Source: Halocafeteria seosinensis
Taxonomy: Eukaryota; Sar; Bigyra; Bicosoecida
Length of the DNA: 30,555 bases
Assembly: GCA_001687465.1 (NCBI GenBank)
Contig: LVLI01001173.1
Span: 1-30,555, forward strand
Direction: 5' to 3'
A program made the translations under genes and the position numbers. The stretch's first letter is position 1, and every line of letters begins with the position of its first letter. This document shows, in pieces, positions 19,420-28,839 of the stretch. The notes beneath the pieces are model-generated. The model was not told the origin of the DNA. It did no database searches and saw only the letters and a list, made by a program, of their open reading frames with translations.

Positions 19420-21504
19420 ATGCTTGGAGGACGTACTAGACAGCTCTGGTGGAAACATTTAGTATATGCATGGTGGCGACACACAGGTCAAAGCACCAAA
19501 GTTTTGCAGAATAAAGTATCGAAAACTAAGTCGTCTATTTTCAAGGCCGGAGAGAGTTTGACAAACGGAATGACTCTCAAAAATTTCCATCCAAAGGTCA
19601 AAGGTACACATAAAAGGTCCGGATGGTTAGATGTTCTACAGCTAGAAGGATGCAGCGGTCGGAAGGGAATGGAAGATCGATCGTTTGTGGTATATTTCGA
19701 AAACTCAGGGGAAGATACGAAGACAAAAAAGGATGGGGATTGTGGTTTGCCCATCGCAGCATTTGGGGTAGCCGATGGACATTACGGGGATTCGGTAGCA
19801 CAGAGGATTGTAGACATACTTCCCTCAAAACTTCAAAAATATCAATGTAATCTACATGATGCTTCGGTTCTAAAACGAATACTTCTTGAGCTGGAGTTGC
19901 AAGTGATCTTCTCTCCATGGAAGCGGCACTTGGAGTGCTACCATGAGAAACTGAAAGAATTGTCCAATGGTTCAAAAAACCTGAGAGAGCGTGATGAATA
20001 CAAGCTCATAGACTCTCGAAATTGCGTGGAAGGTGACGACGGATATGATGGCTCAACTTTGGAGCTACTTGTCGTCTATCCCGACAAAGCAATCCAAATT
20101 CATGTTGGTGACAGTCAAACAAAGCATATTTCGAGCGCAAACCCTCATGAAGTAACGATATTAGACACTGCTTCGTCGGAGGAAGACTTGGTACAGAAAC
20201 AAATGTCGAACCCGATTTCGGAGAGACGCTATCAGGGCTCTATCATAGAACGGCAATGGACCAAAGATCATACGAGAATGGAAGGAAATGAGGCTACACA
20301 TATAAACAGTATCTTCGAAACTGAGGATAATTATGTCTACACAAGGATCCAAGACCACTACTCTATCGCTGGGTACTATGGCATGACACCTTCAAGGAAT
20401 ATCGGGGATCTCCCCATTAAAATTACGAAGGAAACATTCCTTGAATTCAATTCCTTGGCCGATTTTAAATGGGAGGATATGAATGAAGACCTTTTTAGTA
20501 CCGACCCCAAGGTCCAAAATGAGTATTTGAAACTACGTCGACCTTCTCGTTTTGAACCTGAGATTGTTATTCATCCTTTCAACCCAGGAGATGTATTTAT
20601 CGTCCACACAGATGGCTTTGATGAGAAAAAATCAATGGAGCTATTGTTCGAAACACTTGAGGGGAAAACGACCGAGTTAAAATTTAAACGAAATCCTACA
20701 ATGCTGCAAAATGCGATGTGGTATTTGAACGATAGAGGCAAAGATAATCAATCAGTAATATGCATTCAGCACAAAACAAATCCGGATTCTTGCACAACAG
20801 AGGGTCCCCGTGTCTCCCCTGCTACCACGAATCAAGAGAGCACTCTATCCTCGGAAGATACCGTCTCCCAAGTGCACAATGATGACAGTGTATGGAATCT
20901 CATACCTGACTATGAGGGTGTATTAGTGAAATTGTTTCGGGAATCTATTGGAGCCATCCAAGACTTCCTTCTTCATGATCAATATTTGATTTTTGCATGG
21001 AGAGAAGACAGTGGAAATGATTGGACTTGCTGGATCCCAAAACGGTTCGGACGGTCACCGTTTGGGATCGTCCAGCTTGCGGGATATATCCTGGACAGGG
21101 CTGTACGCTCACCCGATTTGTTTTCCGTTTTTCACTGTCCAAGGAATCATGAGTTCCTAACAGAAGCAAAGATGATTTGCACTGAAGAGGAATTCAATAT
21201 CGTGGAAGCTTCTGCGTTGAGTATAAATGACGACGTTAAGAATGTGGTGTCTGAAGCCGCTTTCGCCATGTCCCAGAGCAGGTCTCTGGGAACCGGCAGC
21301 CGTTCACCGAAAGACTATGAGAATGGTATACAGGAAATCTTTCGTATATATTGGTCGCACTTGGATCGTTGCGCCAGATTTCCTACTTGGGGTATGGGAT
21401 CTCATAAGGAGAGATGCCAGCCTTCGAAGGTAACCCCAGACTGCCCGGATTGCCTACTTGATACAGTTAAGGCACATCTGCCGCCTGATTTACGTCGCGA
21501 GTAG
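19420..21504 (+). CDS. PP2C-type (PPM family) protein phosphatase with C-terminal extension
   Basis: An intronless frame of 694 residues. PP2C motifs appear in order: GRKGMEDRSFV (Glu85, Asp86), FGVADGHYGDSVAQ (Asp119), GYDGSTLELLVV, IQIHVGDSQTKHI, WTKDHTRMEGNE, GMTPSRNIGD, GDVFIVHTDGFDE and DNQSVICIQ. The four acidic residues that hold the two catalytic metals are all present, so Ser/Thr phosphatase activity is likely. Several motifs are drifted (GDSQ for GDSR, HTDG for SDG, GSTL for GSTA), which suggests a divergent member. Domain length is about 390 residues against the usual 250-290, mainly through insertions between strands. The last 200 residues form a separate, unrecognised region with WREDSGNDWTCWIPKRFG and a Cys-rich end (CPDC). 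The basic N-terminus (1-40) might be a targeting peptide. Substrate and pathway are unknown. Confidence 0.82.
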   Translation: MLGGRTRQLWWKHLVYAWWRHTGQSTKVLQNKVSKTKSSIFKAGESLTNGMTLKNFHPKVKGTHKRSGWLDVLQLEGCSGRKGMEDRSFVVYFENSGEDTKTKKDGDCGLPIAAFGVADGHYGDSVAQRIVDILPSKLQKYQCNLHDASVLKRILLELELQVIFSPWKRHLECYHEKLKELSNGSKNLRERDEYKLIDSRNCVEGDDGYDGSTLELLVVYPDKAIQIHVGDSQTKHISSANPHEVTILDTASSEEDLVQKQMSNPISERRYQGSIIERQWTKDHTRMEGNEATHINSIFETEDNYVYTRIQDHYSIAGYYGMTPSRNIGDLPIKITKETFLEFNSLADFKWEDMNEDLFSTDPKVQNEYLKLRRPSRFEPEIVIHPFNPGDVFIVHTDGFDEKKSMELLFETLEGKTTELKFKRNPTMLQNAMWYLNDRGKDNQSVICIQHKTNPDSCTTEGPRVSPATTNQESTLSSEDTVSQVHNDDSVWNLIPDYEGVLVKLFRESIGAIQDFLLHDQYLIFAWREDSGNDWTCWIPKRFGRSPFGIVQLAGYILDRAVRSPDLFSVFHCPRNHEFLTEAKMICTEEEFNIVEASALSINDDVKNVVSEAAFAMSQSRSLGTGSRSPKDYENGIQEIFRIYWSHLDRCARFPTWGMGSHKERCQPSKVTPDCPDCLLDTVKAHLPPDLRRE

Positions 21505-22917
21505 CTTCATTCAATCGTGTAACCAGAGGAATGAGCTAGAGTCTCTGACAATCCTCAGCAACTCTCAAGAATTTGTGCGCCACTAGGGGTGCCAAATTGT
21601 GTACCACACATTATCGGTAGCTGTTGGGTGAATGAAACAAACTACCAATATCTGCCATTGTACTACATGAAGCGCCGATAAGCGAATTTTTTATTTCACT
21701 AGGCACCCCTCCGCGATCTCACCATTTGCCATATGCACGTTTCGGATAAATGGAACCTCTTCAAACGATTCTCTGCGCGTCGTTCGTCCGTGGACGAACT
21801 GGTACTGTTTTTTTAAGAAGACATATAACTGCCGCCACACACATATATATGTGACAGATAGCCGCCAGGGCGAGGCATCACGTCCCGCAAACTGCTGGAA
21901 AGCGAGGAACGAGTGCTGCTTTGAGATCAGACATTTTGCAGCGATACATGTATTCCGAAACGGATGAACTGTTTGCTAGGAAGGCCTCACTGGGTCCCTG
22001 CAGTTCATATTGCCAGTGAAAGTGATCTCCTGGACCAAAAGGATCACTTACGATTGAGGGATGCTCTACCGCTGCAGCAATCAGCAGTGCATCCAACGCC
22101 TTGATGACCGCATATTTTCCGCCATTCTCTCCCGCACGCTTCGAATCAGTATCTTGCTGGTCGACAGGAGACAACCTGAAACAGTTTCTTGGGGGAATTT
22201 TTAAGTGAGGACGTTTGAGCGGCCGAAGCAACATTGATACAACATTTGTGCGCATCTGAAGCAGGTAAGCATTGCTGCAGGTTTATTGGAGCAGTTGTAT
22301 CCGGCGGCAACAGTCCACATTGTGGACCACAACATGCAGAAATAAAATACTCGGTATCAGTTCGACGGGACGGTTCTCTGTCCAGAACGTGAGATCACTT
22401 GACATCAAAGAAATAAATAGCGGAATCTGAGCAGTATCAGACGTAGAGGTAAATTCCACCGCAAACGTTTAGACGAGCACCTCGGTCATCAACCGTGACC
22501 CAAACACGTTAGTGTTCTCCCCTTCACCTACAAATCCACCATCATAAAGCGTTTCAAATTACTCATTCACTAAATCACTGACGAACATCCCGATCCCTCG
22601 CCTTCACCGATAGCACTAGCTGCAACATAGCGTCGCCGCATAAGTGCGTGTAATACGGAATCACTGGAGAATGCAGCAAGCAAAGGCAGCCGGCAAAGTA
22701 TCCAAGAGCATGAGTTACCCGAGACATAGGCCCCGAAACAGTGAGCTCTTCCGGTTTCAATGAATCTTAAATAGGTCAAGACGTCGTACATGCAGGAAAG
22801 AAGAGGTAATGACGTGTAGATTTTCCGTGTGGACAAAAGGGACCAGCCGGAGGAGGGGGCGTATTCCAGGATGTTGGGCAATATTAACCATAGCGGTAGT
22901 GCCTCTTCCAGTATGTT
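21505..22917. other. Region between PP2C gene and sulfotransferase copy 2
   Basis: Apart from the weak minus-strand frame listed separately (21878-22255), no gene is supported. There is a 14-bp perfect palindrome, CACATATATATGTG, at 21840-21853, and a 7-bp-arm inverted repeat GTCCACA/TGTGGAC near 22312-22326. The frames in 22560-22881 are short and carry no domain. Confidence 0.35.
21878..22255 (-). CDS. Possible small hypothetical protein (125 aa)
   Basis: A minus-strand frame with an ATG at 22255-22253 and a TGA at 21880-21878. The sequence has a plausible mix of residues (helical AVIKALDALLIAAAVEHP, then a polar part) and no low-complexity bias, but no family is recognised. A good acceptor, CTTCAG, lies directly before the ATG, so it might be the last exon of a longer gene; I could not find an upstream exon. 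It is tail-to-tail with the PP2C gene, 373 bp away. It could equally be a chance frame. Confidence 0.33.
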   Translation of the reverse strand: MRTNVVSMLLRPLKRPHLKIPPRNCFRLSPVDQQDTDSKRAGENGGKYAVIKALDALLIAAAVEHPSIVSDPFGPGDHFHWQYELQGPSEAFLANSSSVSEYMYRCKMSDLKAALVPRFPAVCGT

Positions 22918-23961
22918 TTACTGACTAGTCTCATTGCGGAAATAGCGATTTACATGATTTACCAGATGTGTCCTACAGGAAGCAGCGATTTCTAACGCGT
23001 ACTTGTATAACTCCACATCTAGAGCATTCAACTCATCTAGATATTGCAGTGACTTTGCGTCCTGTCCAAGTCGAGATTTTCCCTGGTTATTGTGACCGAG
23101 ATTGACGTTTTTCCAGCGAAGGACAGTCTGGAGGCATTCTTCTACGGATTCTTGATGATATAAAGGGACTACTACGGCGAACGTATCTTCCAGTTTTCGC
23201 TTTGCTTTCTCCAAATGGTCTCGAGTAATAGAAAATGGAGGAAGAAAAAATGTATCAGGTCCTAAAAGAAAGCGAATATAGTAGTTATCGTAGAAAGCCA
23301 CTTTTCGACCAAATTTGTGGCGTACCGACGGCGTCTTCCCTCCGTGTAACCAGTCCACCGTTTCATTGGCCTTCATTTGATGACTATTCAAGTGACTGCG
23401 TATCCTGTCTAGCGGAGGCCGAATTATTGTTACATAATGAAACATCCTGGGGCAGGTTTCCTCTTCTAAGAATGTCTCTAGGGCGATGAATGAAAACTGA
23501 TGTAGTCGTTCCCAACGCAACTCGCAATTGCGTTTCGCAAACTCGACGGCCACCTTAGATTGACCAATCAAAGCCTGGGCGTTGTCTTTAGGAGAATTAC
23601 ATGTCCCTCCTTTCCCTACTTTTTCTTTGGTTTTCATGGCAGTCTTGCAAAATGTTGTTCCTCCGACTTTGTGTAAGTGTGGGAATCGAATCGGTCTTCG
23701 CTCTCCACTCAGCAGAAACTGGCGCGTCTGCTCCCAGCGATGACGAAGGGATTCTGGCAGATGGCTTACCTTCTCTGCCTTCTCAGAGATAATCGATTCT
23801 TCGAGACGTCGCGTCAAATCCCCAGAACCAGCCTCGGCGTGGTGGTTGTCACCATCTACTGGGTATTCGGCCGTGAGAGCTCCAAGCATCTGGAAGATGA
23901 CGAATGCCGAGACTATCCATCCTCCGATGATCGCCAGTCCTTTTCTCCCAAGACTTTTCAT
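22918..23961 (-). CDS. Type II membrane carbohydrate sulfotransferase, copy 2
   Basis: An intronless frame of 347 residues from the ATG at 23961-23959. A basic tip and signal anchor (about 8-28), then an acidic stem, then the catalytic domain. The 5'-phosphosulfate loop is FPHLHKVGGTTFC (93-105), and the 3'-phosphate motif IIRPPLDRIRSHL has a conserved Ser. It is a paralogue of 17090-18205: the shared blocks LSGERR/K, HKVGGT, DNYYIRFLLGP and LDE(L/E)...LY(K/N)YA(L/V) are collinear. Most sequence change is in the stem, as expected when only the lumenal enzyme is under strong selection. Both copies run in the same direction with the PP2C gene between them on the other strand, so this is a dispersed local duplication. 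Role: PAPS-dependent sulfation of a Golgi glycan, probably cell-wall or matrix polysaccharide; the acceptor is not known. Confidence 0.83.
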   Translation of the reverse strand: MKSLGRKGLAIIGGWIVSAFVIFQMLGALTAEYPVDGDNHHAEAGSGDLTRRLEESIISEKAEKVSHLPESLRHRWEQTRQFLLSGERRPIRFPHLHKVGGTTFCKTAMKTKEKVGKGGTCNSPKDNAQALIGQSKVAVEFAKRNCELRWERLHQFSFIALETFLEEETCPRMFHYVTIIRPPLDRIRSHLNSHQMKANETVDWLHGGKTPSVRHKFGRKVAFYDNYYIRFLLGPDTFFLPPFSITRDHLEKAKRKLEDTFAVVVPLYHQESVEECLQTVLRWKNVNLGHNNQGKSRLGQDAKSLQYLDELNALDVELYKYALEIAASCRTHLVNHVNRYFRNETSQ

Positions 23962-24574
23962 CTCCAACGAGCAGCTCGGAGAGTGGGTGCAAATAAAATG
24001 CCTTGTGCTCACGTTTTACAGGGGATTTAAGCAAATAGAGTGCCAAGGAAGAACCCCAACGGTAACGGAGTCACCAGTTCTTTGTTGCTGCCTTCAGTCC
24101 CTACGATTGCATGCAGTGTAGACTGCAAAACCTCCTCTGTATGTGGGGCTACCTTTGGACTGAACAGACTCTCTGTCGCTGTGTGTGCGTAGGTGAGTGG
24201 GATCGATCCCGGAAAAACCACGCTGCGACCCAAAAACTACACTGTACGTGTTTGTAGGTTTCTATTGACTATTACCCCTACAATAATACCGATACCATAC
24301 ACCGTGGATAAATGAACAAACCTGTTGGGAATGTGACATTGGTTTCTCGTTCTTACAGAGTACACGGTACAATAACGACCAAGCATACCATACCGTATGG
24401 TGATACATTTGTCCAAAACTTGTTGCGACCGCCCTAAGGTCGCTTCGCTTCAACGAAACTTTCGCAAGCATCCTCTATTGTACCACCATTGTGTTGCAAT
24501 TAGAGCATGCAAGTTGAACGATTCTTGATGCTCTATGCCCACAAGTCCTTCTCTTGTATGCACAGTACTCACAG
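23962..24574. other. Upstream region of sulfotransferase copy 2
   Basis: No gene is supported here. It should hold the promoter of copy 2 and the 3' end of the GLUG-repeat gene's neighbourhood; both genes lie on the minus strand. A minus-strand frame at 24262-24471 has no recognisable content. Confidence 0.4.
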
Positions 24575-25063
24575 CTACTCCGCGTTCTCAAGCTCTCTCC
24601 GTCTAAACTTGTTTCCGACAACTTGTACTTCTACGCTGCCCTCAAATCGCAGACCTTGATCCGTTGTACCGCTTATTAGTAACGTGACTGTTTGATGATA
24701 GACTGATATGCCAGTAGGTCCGAGCCAACGTAGTATAACGTCTGTTCTCGCGTCTCCATTTACATCTCTCATCTTCATTTCCGTGGCTGTCCCTTGTGTA
24801 ATGTTTGCAACTAGAAAGGGAGAGGTACCAACGAGAAGAGTTCCGATGTTGATAGAGACTGCATTGAATTCACTATCACTCAATACGGCCACATCTATTC
24901 CGCGTTTTGCACATGGGAGCACGGCCGCCTTCCCACTTCGTTTATTGTTGATCATGATGGCTGGAGTAGCAATCGGCAGTGCGCTCGGGGAAGCGGAAGC
25001 GGTTGACGTGGAAGTACCAGTCACCGATGCCGTCAGAGATGGAGTGACAGTGGAAGAAGGAGT

Positions 25064-25423
25064 CCCAGTGGAAGAAGGGGTCCCAGTGTTTGATGCAGTT
25101 TCAGAAGGAGTGAAGGATGCCGTTGTGCTTGCAGAGGGAGTATTGGTCTTGGACGGACTAACCGATGAAGTAGAGGATGCCGTTCCGGTTGCAGAGGGGC
25201 TATTCGTCTTGGATGGGGTTACTGAGGAAGTGACGGAGGCGCTTCTACTTGCAGAGGGGCTATTCGACTTTGACGGACTAACTGATGAAGTTTGCGAAGT
25301 TGTTTCGCTTGGAGAAGGAGTATTGGTCGTAGATGAGGTCACTGATGAAGTAACCGACACAGTTCCACTTGCTGAGGGGGAGGTAGTTCTCGATGGACTC
25401 ATCGATGACGTGAAGGATGCAGT
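25064..25423 (-). repeat. Six imperfect 60-bp tandem repeats coding a Ser/Thr/Pro stalk
   Basis: Within the GLUG-repeat gene, about six copies of a 20-residue unit of the type TASxTSSVSPSKTNSPSASG follow one another. The 60-bp period is plain in the DNA. Such stalks are typically O-glycosylated spacers that lift a domain off the cell surface. The copies differ at many sites, so the array is not freshly expanded. Confidence 0.85.
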
Positions 25424-26007
25424 CCCACTTGCAGTAGGAGTGCTACTGCTTGATGGAGTACGTGACCCTGTTACACTCGCCGATGCAGTTACTTTTGGCG
25501 AAGGACTCGTCGATGGACTAGCTGCAGGTGATGCCACAACGCTGACTAAATCACTGTTGACACATTCTCCCTGGTTATGTACTAGTGTTGGAAGTGTGCC
25601 ATTTTCCACTTCCCACCGTTTTTCATCCCATTTGGTTTCTCCATTGACAGTGTACAATACCCCCTCGATGCTATTAATTGCGTTAGAGTTATTTACCAAC
25701 TGCAGTGAGCTGCCACTACCTACGCTTCCGACCTCATTGCCTGAAGGAATGACAGAATTCTCAACCACGGCCAAAACTCCATTTGCATCGATAAAGTTAG
25801 ATATACCAAAAGCATCCAACCCCGTTATGGCACCGGACGCATACACGCTGTCAACTAACAAAGTCACTGCACCATACCCGAAGCTAAAGCCTGCAATGCC
25901 ACCACTCTTTTCTCCTGCAACATCACCTCTGCTGTAGGAATCGGACAGATGGAGTACACCTGTTGTCTCTAGTGCAAAGCGGCCAAGAATGCCTCCAGCC
26001 TCTTTGC

Positions 26008-26389
26008 ACCTCTACAGGAGAAATCAGCGGAGAAGGCAGCGGTGGAATTGCAGGATCCTTGAACCAGTTCTTGGTCGTCCTGTGCAGCTCGTCCAGTGGG
26101 AACATCTCAGCAGACTTCGCTGGCGGCATTTGCGGAGCAAACACAGGTGAGGAAGGCATCACACGGATTGATGATTGCCATTCTTCAGGGAATATCATTG
26201 GAAATGGTGCTGGTGGCATCCTCGGTGGCAATGCTGCTCACACAGCGGACTCGATTAATGTGTCCAATAGTTCTTCAACTGGGGCAATATATGGCCTAGG
26301 CGCTGGCGGGATAGTGGGAGAAGCCTTTGGATGGGGCTATGTTGAAGGTTTCATTTTGAGCTGTTTCAGCACCGGCGTCATTAACGGTA
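26008..26389 (+). other. Inverted internal segment of the GLUG-repeat gene
   Basis: The coding strand switches at both ends of this 382-bp block. Inside it the plus strand carries GLUG repeats in a frame beginning TSTGEISGEGSGGIAG and ending CFSTGVING; outside it the minus strand does. Plus-strand codons upstream of 26008 and minus-strand codons inside the block are antisense nonsense. Both edges carry the self-complementary dinucleotide GC (26006-26007 and 26390-26391), with weak wider similarity (GGT-GC and GGTAGC), so the breakpoints can slide by 2 bp. There are no long inverted repeats of the kind used by known invertases. Confidence 0.75.
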
Positions 26390-26827
26390 GCCATTAATGA
26401 TGCAATTCGCCTGGTTGCTCTGAAGTATAAATCCAGCTCCATCTGCAAGGCTTCCACCTCTTACATGGACGTTGATAATTTTTGGTGCTGTGCTCATAGA
26501 TTGAGCACTCGAGTTAAACATTCCCTCGAACCCACTCACACCGTCCATAACAACGCTCAAATCGTTGTTGCCGACGAAGGTTTCGTTGTCTTGAAGTGAA
26601 ATGAAATCTGTGGAGTCGAAAAAATCAGTCCACGTTAGATTACAAACTAGGTTGAAGGTAGATGTGTCAGGATTCCATTCGATACAAGGGATTCCACCAG
26701 ATGTAACAAATTCTCTTCTATCTGCAGCCATAGCGAAGGACGCAATTCCCAGCACTATCAATGATAGAACTACGTTTAGAGCGGCTATTTTCTGGTTTTC
26801 AATGCGGCAACGCAGCTGATGTGACTA

Positions 26828-28839
26828 CTATGTACTGTAATGTACAGTATACTATATTCCCGCAGCTGATCAGTTCAAGCTTCGGCAACTAAGAAGAAAC
26901 GTATGTTGGTAATTCAATATTCGCATACAAACCTGATTCCCGATACATAAGTCTGCTTTGGCGTTGGGGTAGACACAAGCTATGAGGAGCGTCAACAACG
27001 CAGCTGCAGTGGTCGATGTGACACGTTCAGCAAGTTTGACTGAATGAGCAGTCAACAGCAAGTGCCGTGCAAACAGGTGTTACTACATCGAAATTCCTAT
27101 ACAAATCTTACCCCCGATACATGTATGTATTGGGCTCCCAATTTTGTAGAACAACAGCAGCCTATGCGGAATCAGTGAATAATTACTGGGGACCACGGGT
27201 CATTGAGCGGTTGAAGCGGACCATTGGGACACGGCGGATTTTTACAGCCTCTGTTCTGCCCTTCTTGACTATATTGGAACCCTTGTTTCTAGGTTACCTC
27301 ATTCTCCACATATGCTTGCTTGTTAAGTTGCCAAACTCCTCTGGTGGCCACGCACTGCTAATTCCGCAATTCGGTCAGGCCTAACAATCCTCAATCCTGC
27401 ATCCCAGGATCTGGCGATGGATGGACTTACAGTAAATCGGCATGCATGTATTATACAGTATCGGCCTCACTTAGCAGAGAATTTTTTCTGGGAGTAAACA
27501 TAGCGCTTCAAGTCTCTTGGGATTTCCGGATTCTATATGACTAACGCAGCAGAAGTCTGCCTGGGAGCTTGGGCATGGGTAAGAAGCCTGATCTAGCCTC
27601 TCACCCACTGCCTGCTTACTGCACCGTGGATTCCCGGTTTGATGGAGCTGCCTACTGACATATGCGCTGGATTTATTAATGGTTGAGTTTTCGCTCGTTT
27701 ATGACCTCATACAAGTCAGATAAAAAAATTGACCGGGTATAATACACCGTCTTCCGTCCGTCTCGTTGACGACGCCTGCGAAATTACGCAGCCAGAGTTG
27801 TCTCCATGCGAATGCTAGGGAGAATGAGGGAACCTGCAATCATGATAGTGTTCGTTTGGTTTTCTCAACCTAAGGCGGAGTTTCTTTACTCTTTCGTAGG
27901 GTATATCGGTTGATGCTGCTCCCGCACCACCTGTCATACCAGCCATCGTTCATCATGATCAGTGAGTCTGACTGAGTCAAGTGCAAGTGAAATCAGTGTG
28001 AAATGTACACTCTGTACGCGGGAGTGATAAAGGCGATAGAAATATGAGGCCGGCTCTTTGATGGCCATTCCGTGCGAATGGGGATTTTGGATTCTGCGTT
28101 TCAGAGACGTGTGTAATGTATTCATGCGTACATTGCTCTTCCAAGAAGAAAACTAGCCTACATGGTACGGAGTTGTCATTCCCAAAGTCGGTCCAGCATC
28201 CTCATGGGTGGCGCATAATTTTGTAGAGAACACAGATGCCGAATTGTTCCTTGACTTCTTTGCCCCCAAGTAGTTCTTACGTACGTGCGCCTGAATTGAA
28301 GCAGTCTGGAGGTAGATTCAGTAGAGGTTTCCAGTGTGCATTGTTCATGCTACAATAACAATAGGTGCTGTAGCTTTGCTACTTGCGGAACAAATGTCCA
28401 CTCCTGCTGCCGCAGATAGCCGTGGAGTCACAATGTGGTCTACGATATTTTGATTCCTGTACTACCGCTAGTCTAGTCAGATGCTCCAATCCTCCACTTA
28501 ACGAGATAGTCTTAGTTTTAGCACCCTGTAAATCTCAAAACATGGCTATAAAAGTGTATCGTATGATACATATCCCTGGACATCTCCACAAATCCAACTT
28601 GAACTTTTTCCCGCTTCTGAAGAAAGTTGACCACGTTGAGCCAGAGAAAGTTAATGCTATTGCTTTGGAAGAAGCAACCTTTATGCTTGTTTTCCATCAA
28701 TGGCAAGCACTAGTATATGAACAAAGCCCTTGCTCCCCGCTCCTGATACCACCGCCAATCTTAGAGTGCTACATAAAGAAGTGCGCCGTGCAGTGCTAGC
28801 ACCTTCAGTAAAGGCTTAAGCGAACGTATCACATCTAAA
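26828..28839. other. 2-kb region without a firmly supported gene; possible leader-exon remnants
   Basis: A dyad ACTGTA-ATG-TACAGT (26834-26848) lies just before the GLUG-gene leader. On the minus strand, 26936-27039 encodes a signal-peptide-like stretch (TTAAALLTLLIACVYPNAKA, then DLCIG). A typical 72-nt intron (27111-27040, donor GTAAGA, acceptor CAG) could join it to an upstream frame ending TCIG. These may be 5' exons or a decayed duplicate of the surface-protein leader, but no ATG or complete chain was found. Frames at 27067-27384 and 28383-28799 (plus) have no recognised domain. The part before 28840 should hold the ankyrin gene's promoter. Confidence 0.35.

Larger units (their letters stand above)
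24575..26824 (-). pseudogene. Secreted GLUG-repeat, Ser/Thr-rich surface protein; reading frame broken by internal inversion
   Basis: Three collinear pieces make one protein. Piece 1 (26824-26390, minus) starts with a signal peptide (ALNVVLSLIVLGIASFAMA, then ADRRE) and a domain with VVMDGVSGFEGMF and IINVHVRGGSLADGAGF. Piece 2 (26008-26389) continues with GLUG-type repeats (SGNISADFAGGICG, SGNIIGNGAGGILGG, TGAIYGLGAGGIVG) but on the plus strand. Piece 3 (26007-24575, minus) has more repeats (EAGGILGRF, KSGGIAGFSFGYG), a Ser/Thr/Pro stalk, and a C-terminal domain with VNGDARTDVILRW, a calcium-loop-like motif seen in bacterial surface proteins. As drawn, neither strand encodes the whole. Turning piece 2 around gives one uninterrupted frame of 729 codons from 26761 (750 from 26824). 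No ATG is found before the signal peptide, so the true start is probably in an unidentified upstream exon. Cell-surface or matrix location is inferred. Confidence 0.72.

Noticed and set aside
25064-25423. Regular 60-bp repeats as a possible CRISPR-like or satellite array
   Set aside because: The repeats have no spacers, keep a 20-codon reading frame, and sit within a coding region.
24708-25937. Long plus-strand frame (409 codons) opposite the surface-protein gene
   Set aside because: It is the antisense of the Ser/Thr/Pro repeat and flanking domains. Repeats with biased codons keep the opposite strand open; the minus strand gives recognisable GLUG and calcium-loop motifs.
25923-26231. Minus-strand frame, Pro/Met-rich, across the inverted block
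   Set aside because: It is the wrong-strand reading of the GLUG repeats and has no repeat pattern or domain of its own.
27067-27384. Plus-strand frame with a hydrophobic segment
   Set aside because: It begins without ATG, and the opposite strand has equally plausible leader-like content; no domain.
28383-28799. Plus-strand frame of 138 codons before the ankyrin gene
   Set aside because: No recognisable family and no ATG at its start; it could be a 5' exon of something, but nothing links it in phase to the ankyrin gene, which has its own ATG at 28840.
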